Shown piece after piece: positions 1 to 8,978 of a stretch of 64,000 bases of DNA. The notes under the pieces are model-generated. The model was not told the DNA's origin and searched no databases. It was given only the letters and a program-made list of their open reading frames with translations. Every line of letters starts with the position of its first letter. Positions within the stretch are counted from its first letter, which is position 1. A program made the position numbers and the translations under genes. Source of the DNA: an uncultured Oscillibacter sp. (GTDB taxonomy: Bacteria > Bacillota > Clostridia > Oscillospirales > Oscillospiraceae); assembly GCA_910587705.1 (NCBI GenBank), contig CAJUMX010000016.1, positions 1 through 64,000 on the forward strand. The letters are read 5' to 3'.

Positions 1-2
1 TG

Positions 3-230
3 GGAGGTAGCGCCGCCCATGGTGAAGAAGGACATTCCGTCGATCTCGAAGACCTTCCCACGCATCAGGTGGAGCACATGGGGCCGTATGCGGTGGACTG
101 CTCCACCCTGCCACTGATGGACGGGGAGTTCATTGAGCCTATTGAAGTTTTCGTGGTTCCCATCCACTGGAAACCGCCATGGGTGTCGCCTTATCCCAAT
201 GTAAAAATTATTCCGATTTTTGTACTATAA
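3..230 (+). CDS. 3' end of an unidentified gene cut by the window edge
   Basis: An open frame enters from the left edge and ends at TAA 228-230. It encodes about 75 residues, including GPYAVDCSTLPLMDGEFIEP and a Trp/Pro-rich end (HWKPPW). It has no in-frame ATG near the edge, so it would be a C-terminal piece. I do not recognise the family. The surroundings are gene debris, so it may itself be a remnant. Nothing gene-like is visible between its stop and the next start at 354 apart from AT-rich DNA that could hold a promoter. Confidence 0.3.
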   Translation, partial: GGSAAHGEEGHSVDLEDLPTHQVEHMGPYAVDCSTLPLMDGEFIEPIEVFVVPIHWKPPWVSPYPNVKIIPIFVL

Positions 231-353
231 TAGTGGAGATATCTTACTTTCGAACTTGAAACATCGGAATAACTATTGTAAATTAGTTAATGTCCCTCTT
301 ATACTGAAATCATCAGAAGCTTGATGAAATTATGTATAAGAAAGGGGTATTTT

Positions 354-848
354 ATGGAACAGCAACTGTTAGAAAATGGATTAAAAGCGGTTTCGGATTA
401 TTGTCTCGGCCATTCAGAGAATGTTCAAGCAAGCTATGAGAGAGCATGCCGTGTTATCAGGAAATTTTATAGGGAATTCGGATTTGAAGAATATGATCCT
501 GCCCATAATGATGAAATTATAAACCAGGTACTCGCCGGAAAGACATTAACTCCAGAATCAAGCTATATGTTTTGTAGATATGTCTTTCGAGTACTTGGGA
601 TGATGAAAGATTATTTTGCGGGGCGGCCTTTTCGGAAAAAATATCCGATGTTCTCCCGTTACAAATTTGAGCTTGAACCTGAATATCTTAATTTTGCGAA
701 TGAATTTAGGGATTGGCTCAGACTCGAGCCGCAAACCATACTGGGCTTATACTCAATTGCAAGAGATTTCGCATACTACCTTCAGCAGAACGAGGTACAT
801 GATTTCAGCGCTATCGACCAGGAAGCTACTCCGCGTTTGGATATGTAA
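354..848 (+). pseudogene. Integrase-like N-terminal fragment
   Basis: The ATG at 354 follows an AAAGGGG ribosome site (an upstream in-frame TTG at 321 has none). About 155 residues resemble the N-terminal core-binding half of clostridial tyrosine integrases: helical, with Arg/Lys-rich and aromatic segments such as RYVFRVLGMMKDYF. The catalytic R-H-R-Y half is absent. The last residues (from about 824) are read out of frame from an unrelated cyclophilin tail, so the gene was cut and joined to foreign sequence. It is unlikely to be an active recombinase. Family assignment rests on general resemblance only. Confidence 0.4.
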
Positions 849-961
849 CGGAGGGCATGGAGGTGGTAGACGCCATCTGCGCGGACGCCGAACCAATAGA
901 TGACATCGGCTTTATCGCCCCCGAGAAACAGCCGATGATTCAAAGTATCACCATTCAATAA
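827..961 (+). pseudogene. Cyclophilin-type peptidyl-prolyl isomerase, 3' remnant
   Basis: A frame open from about 827 to TAA 959-961 encodes roughly 44 residues with the typical C-terminal cyclophilin pattern: SAFGYVTEGMEVVDAI, then a DDIG turn and a final strand ending SITIQ. The rest of the isomerase is missing. Its upstream neighbour is the integrase-like fragment in another frame, so this is a scar of an insertion or deletion that removed the front of a ppi gene. No start codon or ribosome site serves this piece. Confidence 0.65.
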
Positions 962-1006
962 ATCGCAAACTGCAAAAAACGAGATGAGGAGAGAGAGTGA
1001 GACCCT

Positions 1007-1617
1007 GTGAGACACCGGATCATGTGCTTTTGCGATTCCAACACTTACGGATATGATCCCCGGTCTTATTTAGGCTGGCGTTACCCGAAATTTGTCCGTC
1101 GGGCGGGAAGACTGGAGGCAGACGGCTGGGAGGTTTTTAACCAAGGCGAAAATGGCTGCTCCATCCCCCGGCTGGATTTAGAAATCGAGGCGGCGGTGCA
1201 ATCCGTCAAAAAGCGCAGGCGGATATACTGACGGCCGTGCTGGGGAGCAACGACCTGTTACAGCGTCCCGGCCTTACCGCCGGAGTATGCGGGGAACGGA
1301 TGGAGCAGTTTCTAACTGCGTTCTTGCTGCGTTCTTGGGGAAGGCCTCTGTGATTTTGCTGATTGATCCGCCGCCTATGGAGCCGGGGGGATTGGGTACC
1401 GGACGAGCACCTACTGATAGAATCCCGGCAGTTAGCAGACCGCTATAAAGAACGGGCCTGGCGGTTAAACATCCATTTTACTGGCACAGGAGCTTGGAAT
1501 GTTGAGCTGACTTACGATGGAGTGCATTTTTCGGAGAGCGGACATAGGGCATTTACTGATAGTCATGGTAAAAGTTTTAGCTGCCATGTTTCCAGATACG
1601 AAATAGTTGGACGCTGA
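1007..1617 (+). pseudogene. SGNH/GDSL-type hydrolase, frameshifted
   Basis: GTG 1007 starts a frame beginning MRHRIMCFCDSNTYGYDP, which is SGNH block I with the usual GDSN changed to CDSN. Reading then needs a shift near 1210-1220 to continue into block III (GSNDLL, about 1245-1260). It needs another near 1350 to reach block V (DGVHFSESGH, about 1523-1552), which carries the Asp/His of the triad. Intact relatives are single-frame esterases of about 200-215 residues (acylhydrolase or arylesterase). With two frame breaks and a changed block I this copy is almost certainly dead. Confidence 0.75.
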
Positions 1618-1728
1618 TGGAAAATATCCAAATTGTCCGACTATTCCATCAAAAACCGCTGATTCTTAGTGAAATGTCGTGTTTTCCGTACTTTTTGGAC
1701 GGGTTCAGTTTTTGCCGTACCCTTAAAA

Positions 1729-1745
1729 TTCAACTTTAATTCAAC
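1729..1745 (+). repeat. Paired TTCAAC repeats, possible integrase arm sites (left)
   Basis: TTCAAC-N5-TTCAAC lies just beyond the 3' end of the integrase gene. A similar TTCAAC-N6-TTCAAC pair occurs at 15164-15181 at the far end of the phage-like region. Paired short direct repeats at both element ends fit integrase arm-binding sites, but no matching att core was found. Inference only. Confidence 0.3.
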
Positions 1746-1758
1746 TCGCTCCAAAAAT

Positions 1759-3163
1759 TCAAGCCTTTTTCAAGAAGATATCGGCCAGGATATCAGTGTT
1801 CTGTTGGTCCGCCGCCGCTATGACGTGGGCATAGATATCCGTGGTTGTGCTCACTTTGGAATGTCCAAGCCGTTTCGAGATCGAAACACTGTCGACGTGA
1901 TTGAAATACAAAAGCGAAGCCATTGTATGACGGAACGCGTGCGGGTGGACATGGGGAAGGCCGTGGCGTTTGGAGAACTTGCCAAGCCAAGAGGTCACGC
2001 TATCCGGGTGCATGGGCTTCCCGTTGTCCTGGGGGAAGACGAAACCCTGATAATTATAGTATTCGCCCAGGCGTAACCGTTCCTCATTCTGCCAGGCTTT
2101 GTATTGCTGCAGAAGCTGCATTGTCTCCGCCGGGAGTGCGATAAACCGCCCGGAGGTCGAGGTTTTAGGCGTGTCCTCGTAAACTCCCCGGTCCGCCCTG
2201 TAAAGAACATTATTGCAGATTTGGACCTTGTTTTCCTCAAAGAATACCTTGTCCCATTTCAAGCCCAGGATTTCCCCGCGCCTTGCGCCGGTAATTAAGA
2301 ACAGGTGGGTAGTCACTTTCCATTTTAACGGTTCTGTCTCCAGGGCGTCACGAATCGCAATAACCTCTTCCGGCTGGAAATAGGCTGCCTCTTTCTTTGG
2401 GGCTGTGGGGGAGCATTGCCTTTCGAGCCACGTTAAAGGGTACAAGCCCTTCTTTCTCCGCCTGATCCAAAACAGTCGAGATGAGACGGTGATGCTCTAT
2501 GACTGTTTTTGCGGACAGCGGGCGGTCATCTCCCTTAACCTCGAAGGCATCTTCCAGCTTCATGTTCAGAGCGTCAGAGACAGCCTTTGCGGCCTCCATG
2601 CTGACACTCTCCCCCTTCACCGCCGCCGAAATGATGCGTTCAGACAGGCCGGAGCCTTTGGCGATGCCGACACGGGTGATTTTCCGGGCTTTGAGCTGCG
2701 CGGCAAGGTCTGTCTTGGCTGTGGCCCTGGGTTTCCTCTTCCGGGTTCCATTTTGAGAAAGAGCGGCGTATAGGTCGTTTAGGTGATCGGCCCGGAGGTC
2801 TTTTAATTTGATGTGGCCGATAGCGGGAATTATCCGGGTAGCGAGGTCTCTATAACTGGAGATGGTGGAGTGCTTCACAGTCCTCAACCGCTCTTTCAGG
2901 TCAATCACATATTCGCAGTAAGGGCCAAATTTCTGGCGGCTGTCAGAGGTAACCCCTTCCCTGCATTCTTTCTCAAAGGTTGCGGCGAAAGCCTCAGCCT
3001 TCTTTTTTGCGCTCTTTTCCGTCCATGTGGGCGATACCTCAAAGGTGGCCGTCCAGGGCTTGAGCTGCTTCCCGTCCGGCCCCCGGCCACGGTGGACACG
3101 GATGGAATAGGAGATCAGTTTGCCGTCTTTACTGCGGCGTTCTTGAATGTTTGCCATCACCAT
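1759..3163 (-). pseudogene. Phage-type tyrosine integrase, frameshifted, with an embedded XRE-like HTH
   Basis: The front part (start ATG 3157 or 3163 behind AAGGGGG) has an AP2-like N-terminal domain (residues 1-65) and a SAM-like core-binding domain from about 75. At about residues 148-208 a 60-residue XRE-like helix-turn-helix is inserted. The catalytic part, in another frame, contains TGARRGE, HPHAFRH, LGH and DIYAH, i.e. the R-H-R-H-Y set. The two frames meet near 2400-2415. Removing one C from a CCCCC run there would give a continuous protein of about 465 residues. Its start overlaps the end of the repressor gene by about 30 bp, so the two are probably cotranslated. As written it cannot make a complete recombinase, which would trap the element. 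Confidence 0.85.
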
Positions 3164-3746
3164 TTTCCCCCTTTTGGGTGTGAAGTGTTTCCTCCAAGCA
3201 ATTCCTCTTGTTTGTGAGGTATCCAGCAAGTTCAATTAAAACGGAATTAGAACGTGTACGTTTAAACATATCTGTTTTCTTTCCAATATCTTCAATTGCG
3301 AAAAACAAGTAGATCAATTTTATTATCTGTGAATCTTCCAAAAGAGAATTGACTATCCAAATAGGGGTCTGCTCTTCAAACTCAGATAGACAAAATACAT
3401 CACCAATACGGAACGGTTTGCAAATTTGAGAGACCTTCTTTAAACTTGATATGTTTTCTAGTGCTTGCTCTGACAATCCTGTGTATTCGCAGACTTTATG
3501 TGATGAAAAGTTGCTTTCCTCATAATCGCCCAGCAGATACCCCATGTCGCAATCGAACAATTCCGCCATTCTGGCTAGTGTGTCTAGGTCCGGTAATCGC
3601 TCCCCCCTTTCCCATTTTCGTAAAGACGCAACGGATTTTTCCGAAAGATACACCTTCGCTAATAACTCTGTCTGCGTTAGTTTCAATCGTTTCCGATTTT
3701 TCTTGATTCTCTCCCCTATGACACGCGCTCTTTCCTCATAAAACAA
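3129..3746 (-). CDS. XRE-family repressor, TTG start
   Basis: The N-terminal HTH (IKKNRKRLKLTQTELLAKVY, then SEKSVASLRKWERGERLPDL) is a classical Cro/CI-type domain. The longer C-terminal part, about 125 residues, is of unknown fold and contains no visible LexA-type protease motif. I start it at TTG 3744-3746 because AAAAAAGGAG lies 9 nt upstream; there is no nearby ATG and the in-frame extension upstream looks non-coding. It is divergent from the Xis-like gene and overlaps the integrase start, the usual lysogeny-control layout. It probably represses the early promoter at 3803-3830. Confidence 0.8.
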   Translation of the reverse strand: MFYEERARVIGERIKKNRKRLKLTQTELLAKVYLSEKSVASLRKWERGERLPDLDTLARMAELFDCDMGYLLGDYEESNFSSHKVCEYTGLSEQALENISSLKKVSQICKPFRIGDVFCLSEFEEQTPIWIVNSLLEDSQIIKLIYLFFAIEDIGKKTDMFKRTRSNSVLIELAGYLTNKRNCLEETLHTQKGENGDGKHSRTPQ

Positions 3747-3802
3747 GTTGAAAAACTCCTTTTTTGTGATATATACTTTGATAAATGATATAAATATGGG
3801 TT

Positions 3803-3871
3803 TTGAGACTCTATTTTTCTGTGTTACTATTAAATCACGAAACCGAACGAAATGCAATATTTTTTCGGTTT
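3803..3871 (+). promoter_or_regulatory. Early promoter and operator candidate of the phage-like element
   Basis: TTGAGA (3803-3808), a 16-nt spacer and TACTAT (3825-3830) read toward the Xis-like gene. Downstream, AAACCGAA (3840-3847) and TTCGGTTT (3864-3871) form an 8-bp inverted repeat with a 16-nt spacer. It is a plausible operator for the divergent XRE repressor. Confidence 0.45.
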
Positions 3872-3894
3872 TAGAAAATTTTGGGGGTGTAACC

Positions 3895-4080
3895 ATGCCG
3901 ACATTCAAAACGATCAGGCAGACTGCCGCGACCGGGCTTGCGAGTGAAAACTTCATCAGGACGCTGGTGGCACAGGGTAAGTGTCCCGGTATTCGTTCGG
4001 GCAACCGGTTTCTGGTCAACATCGAGGCGCTGGGCGAAATGTTGGACGCCGAGAGCCGTAGGAAGGTGGTCCGGGAGTGA
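3895..4080 (+). CDS. Excisionase-like small DNA-binding protein
   Basis: ATG 3895 follows TTGGGGGTG. The 61-residue product (TIRQTAATGLASENFIRTLV, then PGIRSGNRFLVNIEAL) has the winged-helix pattern of MerR-like excisionases that bind DNA next to att sites and direct excision. It is the first gene right of the divergent repressor, the usual xis position. Its stop overlaps the next start by 4 bp (GTGA), so it heads an operon of overlapping genes. Confidence 0.65.
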   Translation: MPTFKTIRQTAATGLASENFIRTLVAQGKCPGIRSGNRFLVNIEALGEMLDAESRRKVVRE

Positions 4081-4361
4081 AAGTAAGGAAGATAGCCGAC
4101 CTCCTATCCCACGGGTCAGAAAACGGGGTCACCTTGCGCCACTTGGAGAAGGTGATCGGGGCCCCAGGCCGCGAGATTCGGCGGGAGATCGAGCGGGAGA
4201 GGAGGAGCGGGGAGTTGATTGTCAACGACAACCGGCACGGCTATTATTTGGCCGACAGTCCGGCGGAGGCCCAGAGGTTTGCCCGGAGCATGAGAGGGCG
4301 GGCCCTGGAGATTATGAGAACCGCCGAAGCGGTAGAGAGAGCGGCGGGAGGCGGTGAGTGA
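4077..4361 (+). CDS. Small winged-helix-like phage protein
   Basis: A GTG start overlaps the previous stop. The 94 residues contain a putative winged helix (VTLRHLEKVIGAPGREIRRE, then a wing with GYYLAD) followed by an Arg/Glu-rich helix. No enzymatic motif is seen. The position between Xis and the replication initiator and the translational coupling on both sides suggest an early regulator or replication accessory factor. Function is not established. Confidence 0.6.
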   Translation: MKVRKIADLLSHGSENGVTLRHLEKVIGAPGREIRREIERERRSGELIVNDNRHGYYLADSPAEAQRFARSMRGRALEIMRTAEAVERAAGGGE

Positions 4362-5047
4362 TGGCCGAAAGGCGGATGTTTTCCAAGAGCATTACTAATT
4401 CAGTGCGGTTCCTGCGAATGCCGCAAACCTCCCGGCTGCTGTACTACGATTTGGGCATGTCGGCGGATGATGATGGGATCGTTGAAGCGTTCACGGTGAT
4501 TCGCACAACCGGCGCGGCGGAAGATGATTTGCGGGTGTTGGCCTCCAGGGGATTTATAACTGTGCTGAGTGACGATCTTGTGAGCTACATTACGGATTGG
4601 AACACCAACAACCAATTACGCAAAGACCGGCATAAGCCCAGCATTTACGCTGAACTTCTTGTGAAAATCGCCGACGGCAACCAAATGGCAACCGATTGGC
4701 ACCCAAACGGCAACCAAATGGCAACCCAGGTTAGTATAGGGAAGGTGAGTTTAGTAGAGGGGAGTGAAGTAGAGGATAAAGCCTCTTGCCCGGAGCCGGA
4801 AACCGCCTCCGGCCCGCCGGTGATTTCCCTTCCGCTGAACGATGGGACCGAATACAGGGTTTTTCAAAACCAGTGTCAGGAATGGGCGGACCTATACCCT
4901 GCTGTTGACGTGATGCAGCAGTTGCGGAATATGCGGGGATGGCTGGACGCAAACCCCGCAAAGAGGAAAACAAAGAGGGGCGTCAAGGCATTTATAAACG
5001 GTTGGCTATCCAGGGAACAAAACCGGGGCGGGTCTTTGGGACAATAG
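4361..5047 (+). CDS. Phage replication initiator-like protein, possibly amber-truncated
   Basis: ATG 4361 overlaps the previous stop (TGATG). The N-terminal half (RMFSKSITNSVRFLRMPQTS, LLYYDLGMSADDDG) matches the start of phage replisome-organizer/initiator proteins with winged-helix domains. The C-terminal helical block (QCQEWADLYPAVDVMQQLRN, ending FINGWLSRE) is the usual tail that recruits the helicase loader. The frame stops at TAG 5045-5047, but 25 further sense codons with a coding look (GQQPRKSWAEVAREIEAAKY) follow and end at TGA 5123-5125, overlapping the next start. This suggests either a nonsense mutation or readthrough. Confidence 0.7.
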   Translation: MAERRMFSKSITNSVRFLRMPQTSRLLYYDLGMSADDDGIVEAFTVIRTTGAAEDDLRVLASRGFITVLSDDLVSYITDWNTNNQLRKDRHKPSIYAELLVKIADGNQMATDWHPNGNQMATQVSIGKVSLVEGSEVEDKASCPEPETASGPPVISLPLNDGTEYRVFQNQCQEWADLYPAVDVMQQLRNMRGWLDANPAKRKTKRGVKAFINGWLSREQNRGGSLGQ

Positions 5048-5114
5048 CCCAGGCAGGGGCAGCAGCCCCGCAAGAGCTGGGCGGAGGTTGCCCGCGAAAT
5101 TGAGGCGGCGAAGT

Positions 5115-5798
5115 ATGACCATTGAAGAAACCGGCATTATCATGGACATTCTGACAACCGCATATCCACGGTTTTACAGCGGGCCGGATGCGCCGGACAA
5201 AGTGAAAACCTTGACTTTGTGGGCGGAGATGTTTGCCCGTGACGAAGTTGCCCTTGTGGCCGCCGCTGTAAAGGCGCTGATTGAATCCGACAGAAAAGGC
5301 TTTCCCCCTCATATCGGGGCCGTCAAGGCGAAGCTGCGGCTGATTTCCGGCGGTGACGAAATGACCAAGGCGGAAGCGTGGGGAATCGTGGCAAAGGCAC
5401 TCCGCAATAGCACCTATGGTTCAAAGGAGGAGTTCGAGAAGTTCCCGCCGGTTATCAAGCGTATTGTCGGAAGCCCTTCACAGCTCCGGGAATGGGGTGC
5501 TATGGATTCCGAAACCGTACATAGTGTAGTGGCGTCGAATTTCCAGCGGTCTTACAAGACGATTGCACAGCGTGAGCGGGAGATTGCCAAACTTCCGCCG
5601 GATGTTAAGGCCCTTGTGGGAAAGATTGCTGACGGGAAAAAGATGGACGCCCTGCCGGAGAAGAAGCCGGAGCTTCCGCCGCCGGAGGAGCGGGCCGTAC
5701 CTGCACCACGGGAGAAGCTGATGGCGGCAATCAATCCCAGAACGGGCCGGAGCCGGGAGGAAGTGCTTGCGATGCTGAAAGGAGGGGCCGGGCCATGA
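5115..5798 (+). CDS. Replicative helicase loader/inhibitor-like protein
   Basis: The ATG at 5115 (GAGG 9 nt upstream) is preferred over an upstream TTG at 5088. The first 70 residues (IEETGIIMDILTTAYPRFYS, then LWAEMFARDEVALVAAAVKA and FPPHIGAVKAKL) match the G39P-type helicase loader/inhibitor fold known from Firmicute phages. The C-terminal half is helical and ends in a Pro-rich linker. It follows the replication initiator, the classical initiator-loader pair. Role inferred from family: delivering host DnaB to the element's origin. Confidence 0.7.
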   Translation: MTIEETGIIMDILTTAYPRFYSGPDAPDKVKTLTLWAEMFARDEVALVAAAVKALIESDRKGFPPHIGAVKAKLRLISGGDEMTKAEAWGIVAKALRNSTYGSKEEFEKFPPVIKRIVGSPSQLREWGAMDSETVHSVVASNFQRSYKTIAQREREIAKLPPDVKALVGKIADGKKMDALPEKKPELPPPEERAVPAPREKLMAAINPRTGRSREEVLAMLKGGAGP

Positions 5799-6265
5799 GC
5801 GGAAGATCATCGCAGAGAAAGGGCCGCGCCGCCGAGCTGGAACTTGTCCGTATACTCCAGGACCAGGGGATACCAGCGGAGCCGGGGAATCCGGTTTCTT
5901 TCGGAGAGACGCCGGACATAACCGGGATTCGCGGTATCCATGCGGAGGTCAAGCGCCGGGAGAACGTCAACCTGTCGGCGGCTCTGAAACAGGCGGCGGC
6001 GGATGCGGAGAAGTTCGGAGACGGGCTTCCCGCCGTATTCCATCGGCGCAACCGGGAGAGCTGGAGGGTGACTATGGCACTGGAGGATTGGCTGGCATTG
6101 TATGCGGCGGCGGACCGGAAAAATCAAGAAAATGTGGGAAAGGAGGTATCGAATGACGGAACGGCAAAAACGGGTCTTGGCGGCGCTGTTGGCCGCTCCG
6201 AGCAAGGCGGCAGCGGCGGAGGCAGCGGGTGTCACCGTCAGGACCGTACAAAACTATTTGAGTGA
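5795..6265 (+). CDS. PDDEXK-family nuclease (Holliday-junction-resolvase-like)
   Basis: Residues 8-60 carry the nuclease core: RKGRAAELELVRIL (Glu), a PDI motif after GETPD, and AEVKRRE (E-x-K), as in Hjc/RusA-like or VRR-type phage endonucleases acting on branched DNA. The ATG overlaps the previous stop. The last 37 residues are Gly-rich, low in complexity and read through the start of the next gene in a different frame (113-bp overlap). The original stop was probably near 6155 and the tail may result from a small indel. Confidence 0.7.
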   Translation: MSGRSSQRKGRAAELELVRILQDQGIPAEPGNPVSFGETPDITGIRGIHAEVKRRENVNLSAALKQAAADAEKFGDGLPAVFHRRNRESWRVTMALEDWLALYAAADRKNQENVGKEVSNDGTAKTGLGGAVGRSEQGGSGGGSGCHRQDRTKLFE

Positions 6266-6518
6266 CCCGGCCTTTCGAGCGGAGTACCAAAATGCCCTGG
6301 AGGACGTGGTGATGGATGCGGCGAAACAGGCAAAGCAATCTCTTTCCCCGGCCCTCTCCACGCTGCGGGAGATCACCGAGGACCGGGGAGAAGATGCACA
6401 GGCCCGCATAGGCGCGGCCCGCGCTATTCTCACCAGTGGGCTAAAGCTGATCGAAACGGCGGATATTCTGACCCGGCTGAAGGAGCTGGAGAACACGATA
6501 GGAGGGCGCAATGGCTAG
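6153..6518 (+). CDS. Small-terminase-like HTH protein
   Basis: ATG 6153 follows a strong AAAGGAGG. The product begins with an HTH (RVLAALLAAPSKAAAAEAAG, then VTVRTVQNYLSD) followed by helices. This is the phBC6A51-like pattern often annotated as a small terminase-like or DNA-binding protein. No large terminase follows; two small genes and then the tape-measure gene do. Packaging function is therefore doubtful and a regulatory role is equally possible. The stop TAG overlaps the next gene by 8 bp. Confidence 0.55.
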   Translation: MTERQKRVLAALLAAPSKAAAAEAAGVTVRTVQNYLSDPAFRAEYQNALEDVVMDAAKQAKQSLSPALSTLREITEDRGEDAQARIGAARAILTSGLKLIETADILTRLKELENTIGGRNG

Positions 6519-6774
6519 TATTGAAGCACGGATTTCCGCCCTGGCGGCGGAGGTCCGGCGGCGGCAGTTCGCCAGTGAGGGGCCGGTTGACCCTCTTTCG
6601 CAAAGCCTTTTTGACTTTGAAACTGAATTGCTTAATCTGGGCAAGCTGAGCAAGACCGTTTTCCTGGCAGAGCTGAACCGAGAAGATGAAGGCGGCGAGG
6701 GCCTGGACCTGGAGCCGAGTGACCTGGAAGCATGGATTTCCGCCGTTTGTGAGGGAAAAAAGGTCCTATGGTGA
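6511..6774 (+). CDS. Hypothetical small phage protein
   Basis: ATG 6511 overlaps the previous stop by 8 bp. The 87 acidic residues are mainly helical (IEARISALAAEVRRRQF, LFDFETELLNLGKLSKTVFL). I do not recognise a family. Coupled translation with both neighbours supports it being a real gene of the same transcript. Confidence 0.5.
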   Translation: MASIEARISALAAEVRRRQFASEGPVDPLSQSLFDFETELLNLGKLSKTVFLAELNREDEGGEGLDLEPSDLEAWISAVCEGKKVLW

Positions 6775-7043
6775 AAAGCGTCACAAAACGCATAGAGCGC
6801 ATAAAGGCGGCTTTGGATGCCCAGGATCGGCAAAAAATAAACCAGCCCACGCTGGTATATGCCGACGGTTCACGCCGCACTATGGGCGTTGTGGAGGCCG
6901 TCGGAGAAATCGGCCGTCGGCAAGATATCGTGGACGTGCTGTCCGGGGATGAAACGACCTCCTCGCTGCTTCGGGGGATTCTTGGCCCGTGGGATTTCTC
7001 TGACCTGGAGGAGCTGAATGATTTGTTAAACGAAAGGAAGTGA
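6768..7043 (+). CDS. Hypothetical small phage protein upstream of the tape measure
   Basis: ATG 6768 overlaps the previous stop. The 91-residue acidic product (KRIERIKAALDAQDRQKINQ, then a C-terminal DLEELNDLLNERK helix) has no recognised domain. It sits directly before the tape-measure gene, where tail-assembly chaperones normally lie, but the sequence alone does not show that role. Confidence 0.5.
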   Translation: MVKSVTKRIERIKAALDAQDRQKINQPTLVYADGSRRTMGVVEAVGEIGRRQDIVDVLSGDETTSSLLRGILGPWDFSDLEELNDLLNERK

Positions 7044-7047
7044 GTGT

Positions 7048-8967
7048 ATGGCAAATGACGGTAGTGTAAAGATCGGCGCGGAGATTGATGAAAAAGAGTT
7101 CCAAGAAAGTCTACCCAAGCTCAGCAAGACGGCAAATTCAGCGCTTGGAAGCTTGAAATTTGATGTTGAAACCGATGAAGTGCAAGCGGGATTAAAGGAT
7201 TTACAGAAAGAGGCAGCCAGCGCTTCCGAAAGCCTAAAAAAAGGCACAAGGGCGGCGGACGATCTTGGACAATCTTACACCAGCGTAGGCGATATCATAA
7301 AAGGTGTGGCAATTGGGGACTTGATTTCTAGCGGTGTTCAAGTGGCAATTAGCGGTATTAAAGACCTTGTCGGCGAACTTTGGAACTTGGACAATGCCAC
7401 GGCGGAGTACCGGGAGGCACAGGGCAAACTAAACACAGCCTTTGAAGCCGCCCAATTTGGCCCGGAGGCCGCGAAGAAGGCATATTCTGACTTTTATAAA
7501 ATTCTTGGCGATGTGGACACCGCGACGGAGGCATCACAGCTCCTCGCGACTCTGGCGGAAAATGAGCGGGACCTTTCCAAATGGACGGGGATTTCTGCTG
7601 GCGTATTTGGTACATTCGGAGATGCGCTTCCGATTGAGGGTTTGATTGAATCCTCAAATGAAACCGCGAAAACCGCGAAAGTGACGGGAGTTTTAGCCGA
7701 TGCGTTGAACTGGGCCGGGATTTCAGAAGATGCGTTTAATGACAAATTGGCCGCGCTTGGAACCGAGAGTGAACGCAACAGCCTAATCATGAAAACGCTT
7801 TCCGAAACCTATGACGATGCGTCTGAGTCTTTCTTCCGCAACAATGAGGAGATCGTAAAGGCCAGGGAAAATCAAATCCTTTTGGACAACGCTTTAGCCA
7901 CGGCGGGGGAAACCATTTCCACAATCAAGAACTCGTTCCTGACAGAATTTTCTCCGGCAATTTCGGACGCTTCCGAATACTTATCACAACTCGCGGATTC
8001 TGTCGATTGGGGGGCTGGCATCCGGCGTCGGTGGTTTTTTGGATGCTTTACAGCTTCTTGTTCCGGTTATAGCTGGGGCGGCGACGGCGATGTTAGCTTA
8101 CAAAGCGGCTTCTTCCATTTCCGGGATCATCGAAACTCTGATAAACGTGACTAAGAACCAGACAATCGCACAAGCGGCGTTAAATGCCGTCATGAACGCA
8201 AACCCCTTCGTGCTGTTGGCCACGCTGATTGCCGGAGTTGTGACGGCCTTAACTACGCTGTACCTTACAAACGAAACTTTTAGAAATAAGGTCAACGCCG
8301 CCTGGGCCTCTGTAAAGGGGACAATCTCAAACAGCGTGGAAGCTATTGTGAAGTTTTTACAGAGTCCATTCCAAACGCCGCACAAAAAGCGGTGGATTGG
8401 TTCTTGGATATTCCAGGGCGAATGGAAACTATCGGCGAAGATATTGTAAAAAAACTCTGGGAAAGAATCACCGGAATGGGTGAGTGGCTCCGGGGGAAGG
8501 TTGACGGTTTCATTTCCGGCATCATCAGCGCGGTCACCAGCGGCGGGTCCAAGTCTTCCTCCTACAGCGGCGGAAGCACCCGCGCCCGTCCCGCTCCAGC
8601 AAGGGCGGCGGCGCCTGTAAACGATGCCCCAAACGGCCCAGATATGCCCGCGCCAGCCAATGTACCTGTAGATGGCACGGCGGGCTACAGCCTCGCGGCC
8701 TCCGATTTTTCCAGGGCGGCGGCGGTCCGGGCGCTGGAAAGCGCGATCCCCAACGCTGTGAGCCGCGTTTCCGTTTCGACGGCGGCAATGGCCCCGGCGG
8801 GAGCGGATGCATCCACTAGCACCGTTGCGATAAACGCCCTGCGAATGGAAATGGAAGGGCTTCGTCGGGACTTGAACGGGATAAAGGTTGTCATGGACGG
8901 GCGGACCGTTGGGCGGATGGTCACAAAGCAACAAAATAATATAGGCCGGGCCTTCGGCACGGCGTAA
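7048..8967 (+). pseudogene. Phage tail tape-measure protein, two frameshifts
   Basis: The first frame (start 7048 behind AAAGGAAGTG) runs through helical, Ala/Ser-rich tape-measure sequence to LADSVDW. One surplus G in the GGGGGG run near 8010 diverts it. The continuation LASGVGGFLDALQLLVP, with a hydrophobic segment, is in a second frame until a missing T in the TTTTT run near 8355. The third frame holds the C-terminal part with an Ala/Pro-rich linker and the end MVTKQQNNIGRAFGTA. Repaired, it would be about 640 residues, short for this family. It is the only clear virion structural gene of the element and cannot be translated whole as it stands. Confidence 0.85.
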
Positions 8968-8978
8968 TGGAGGATTTT

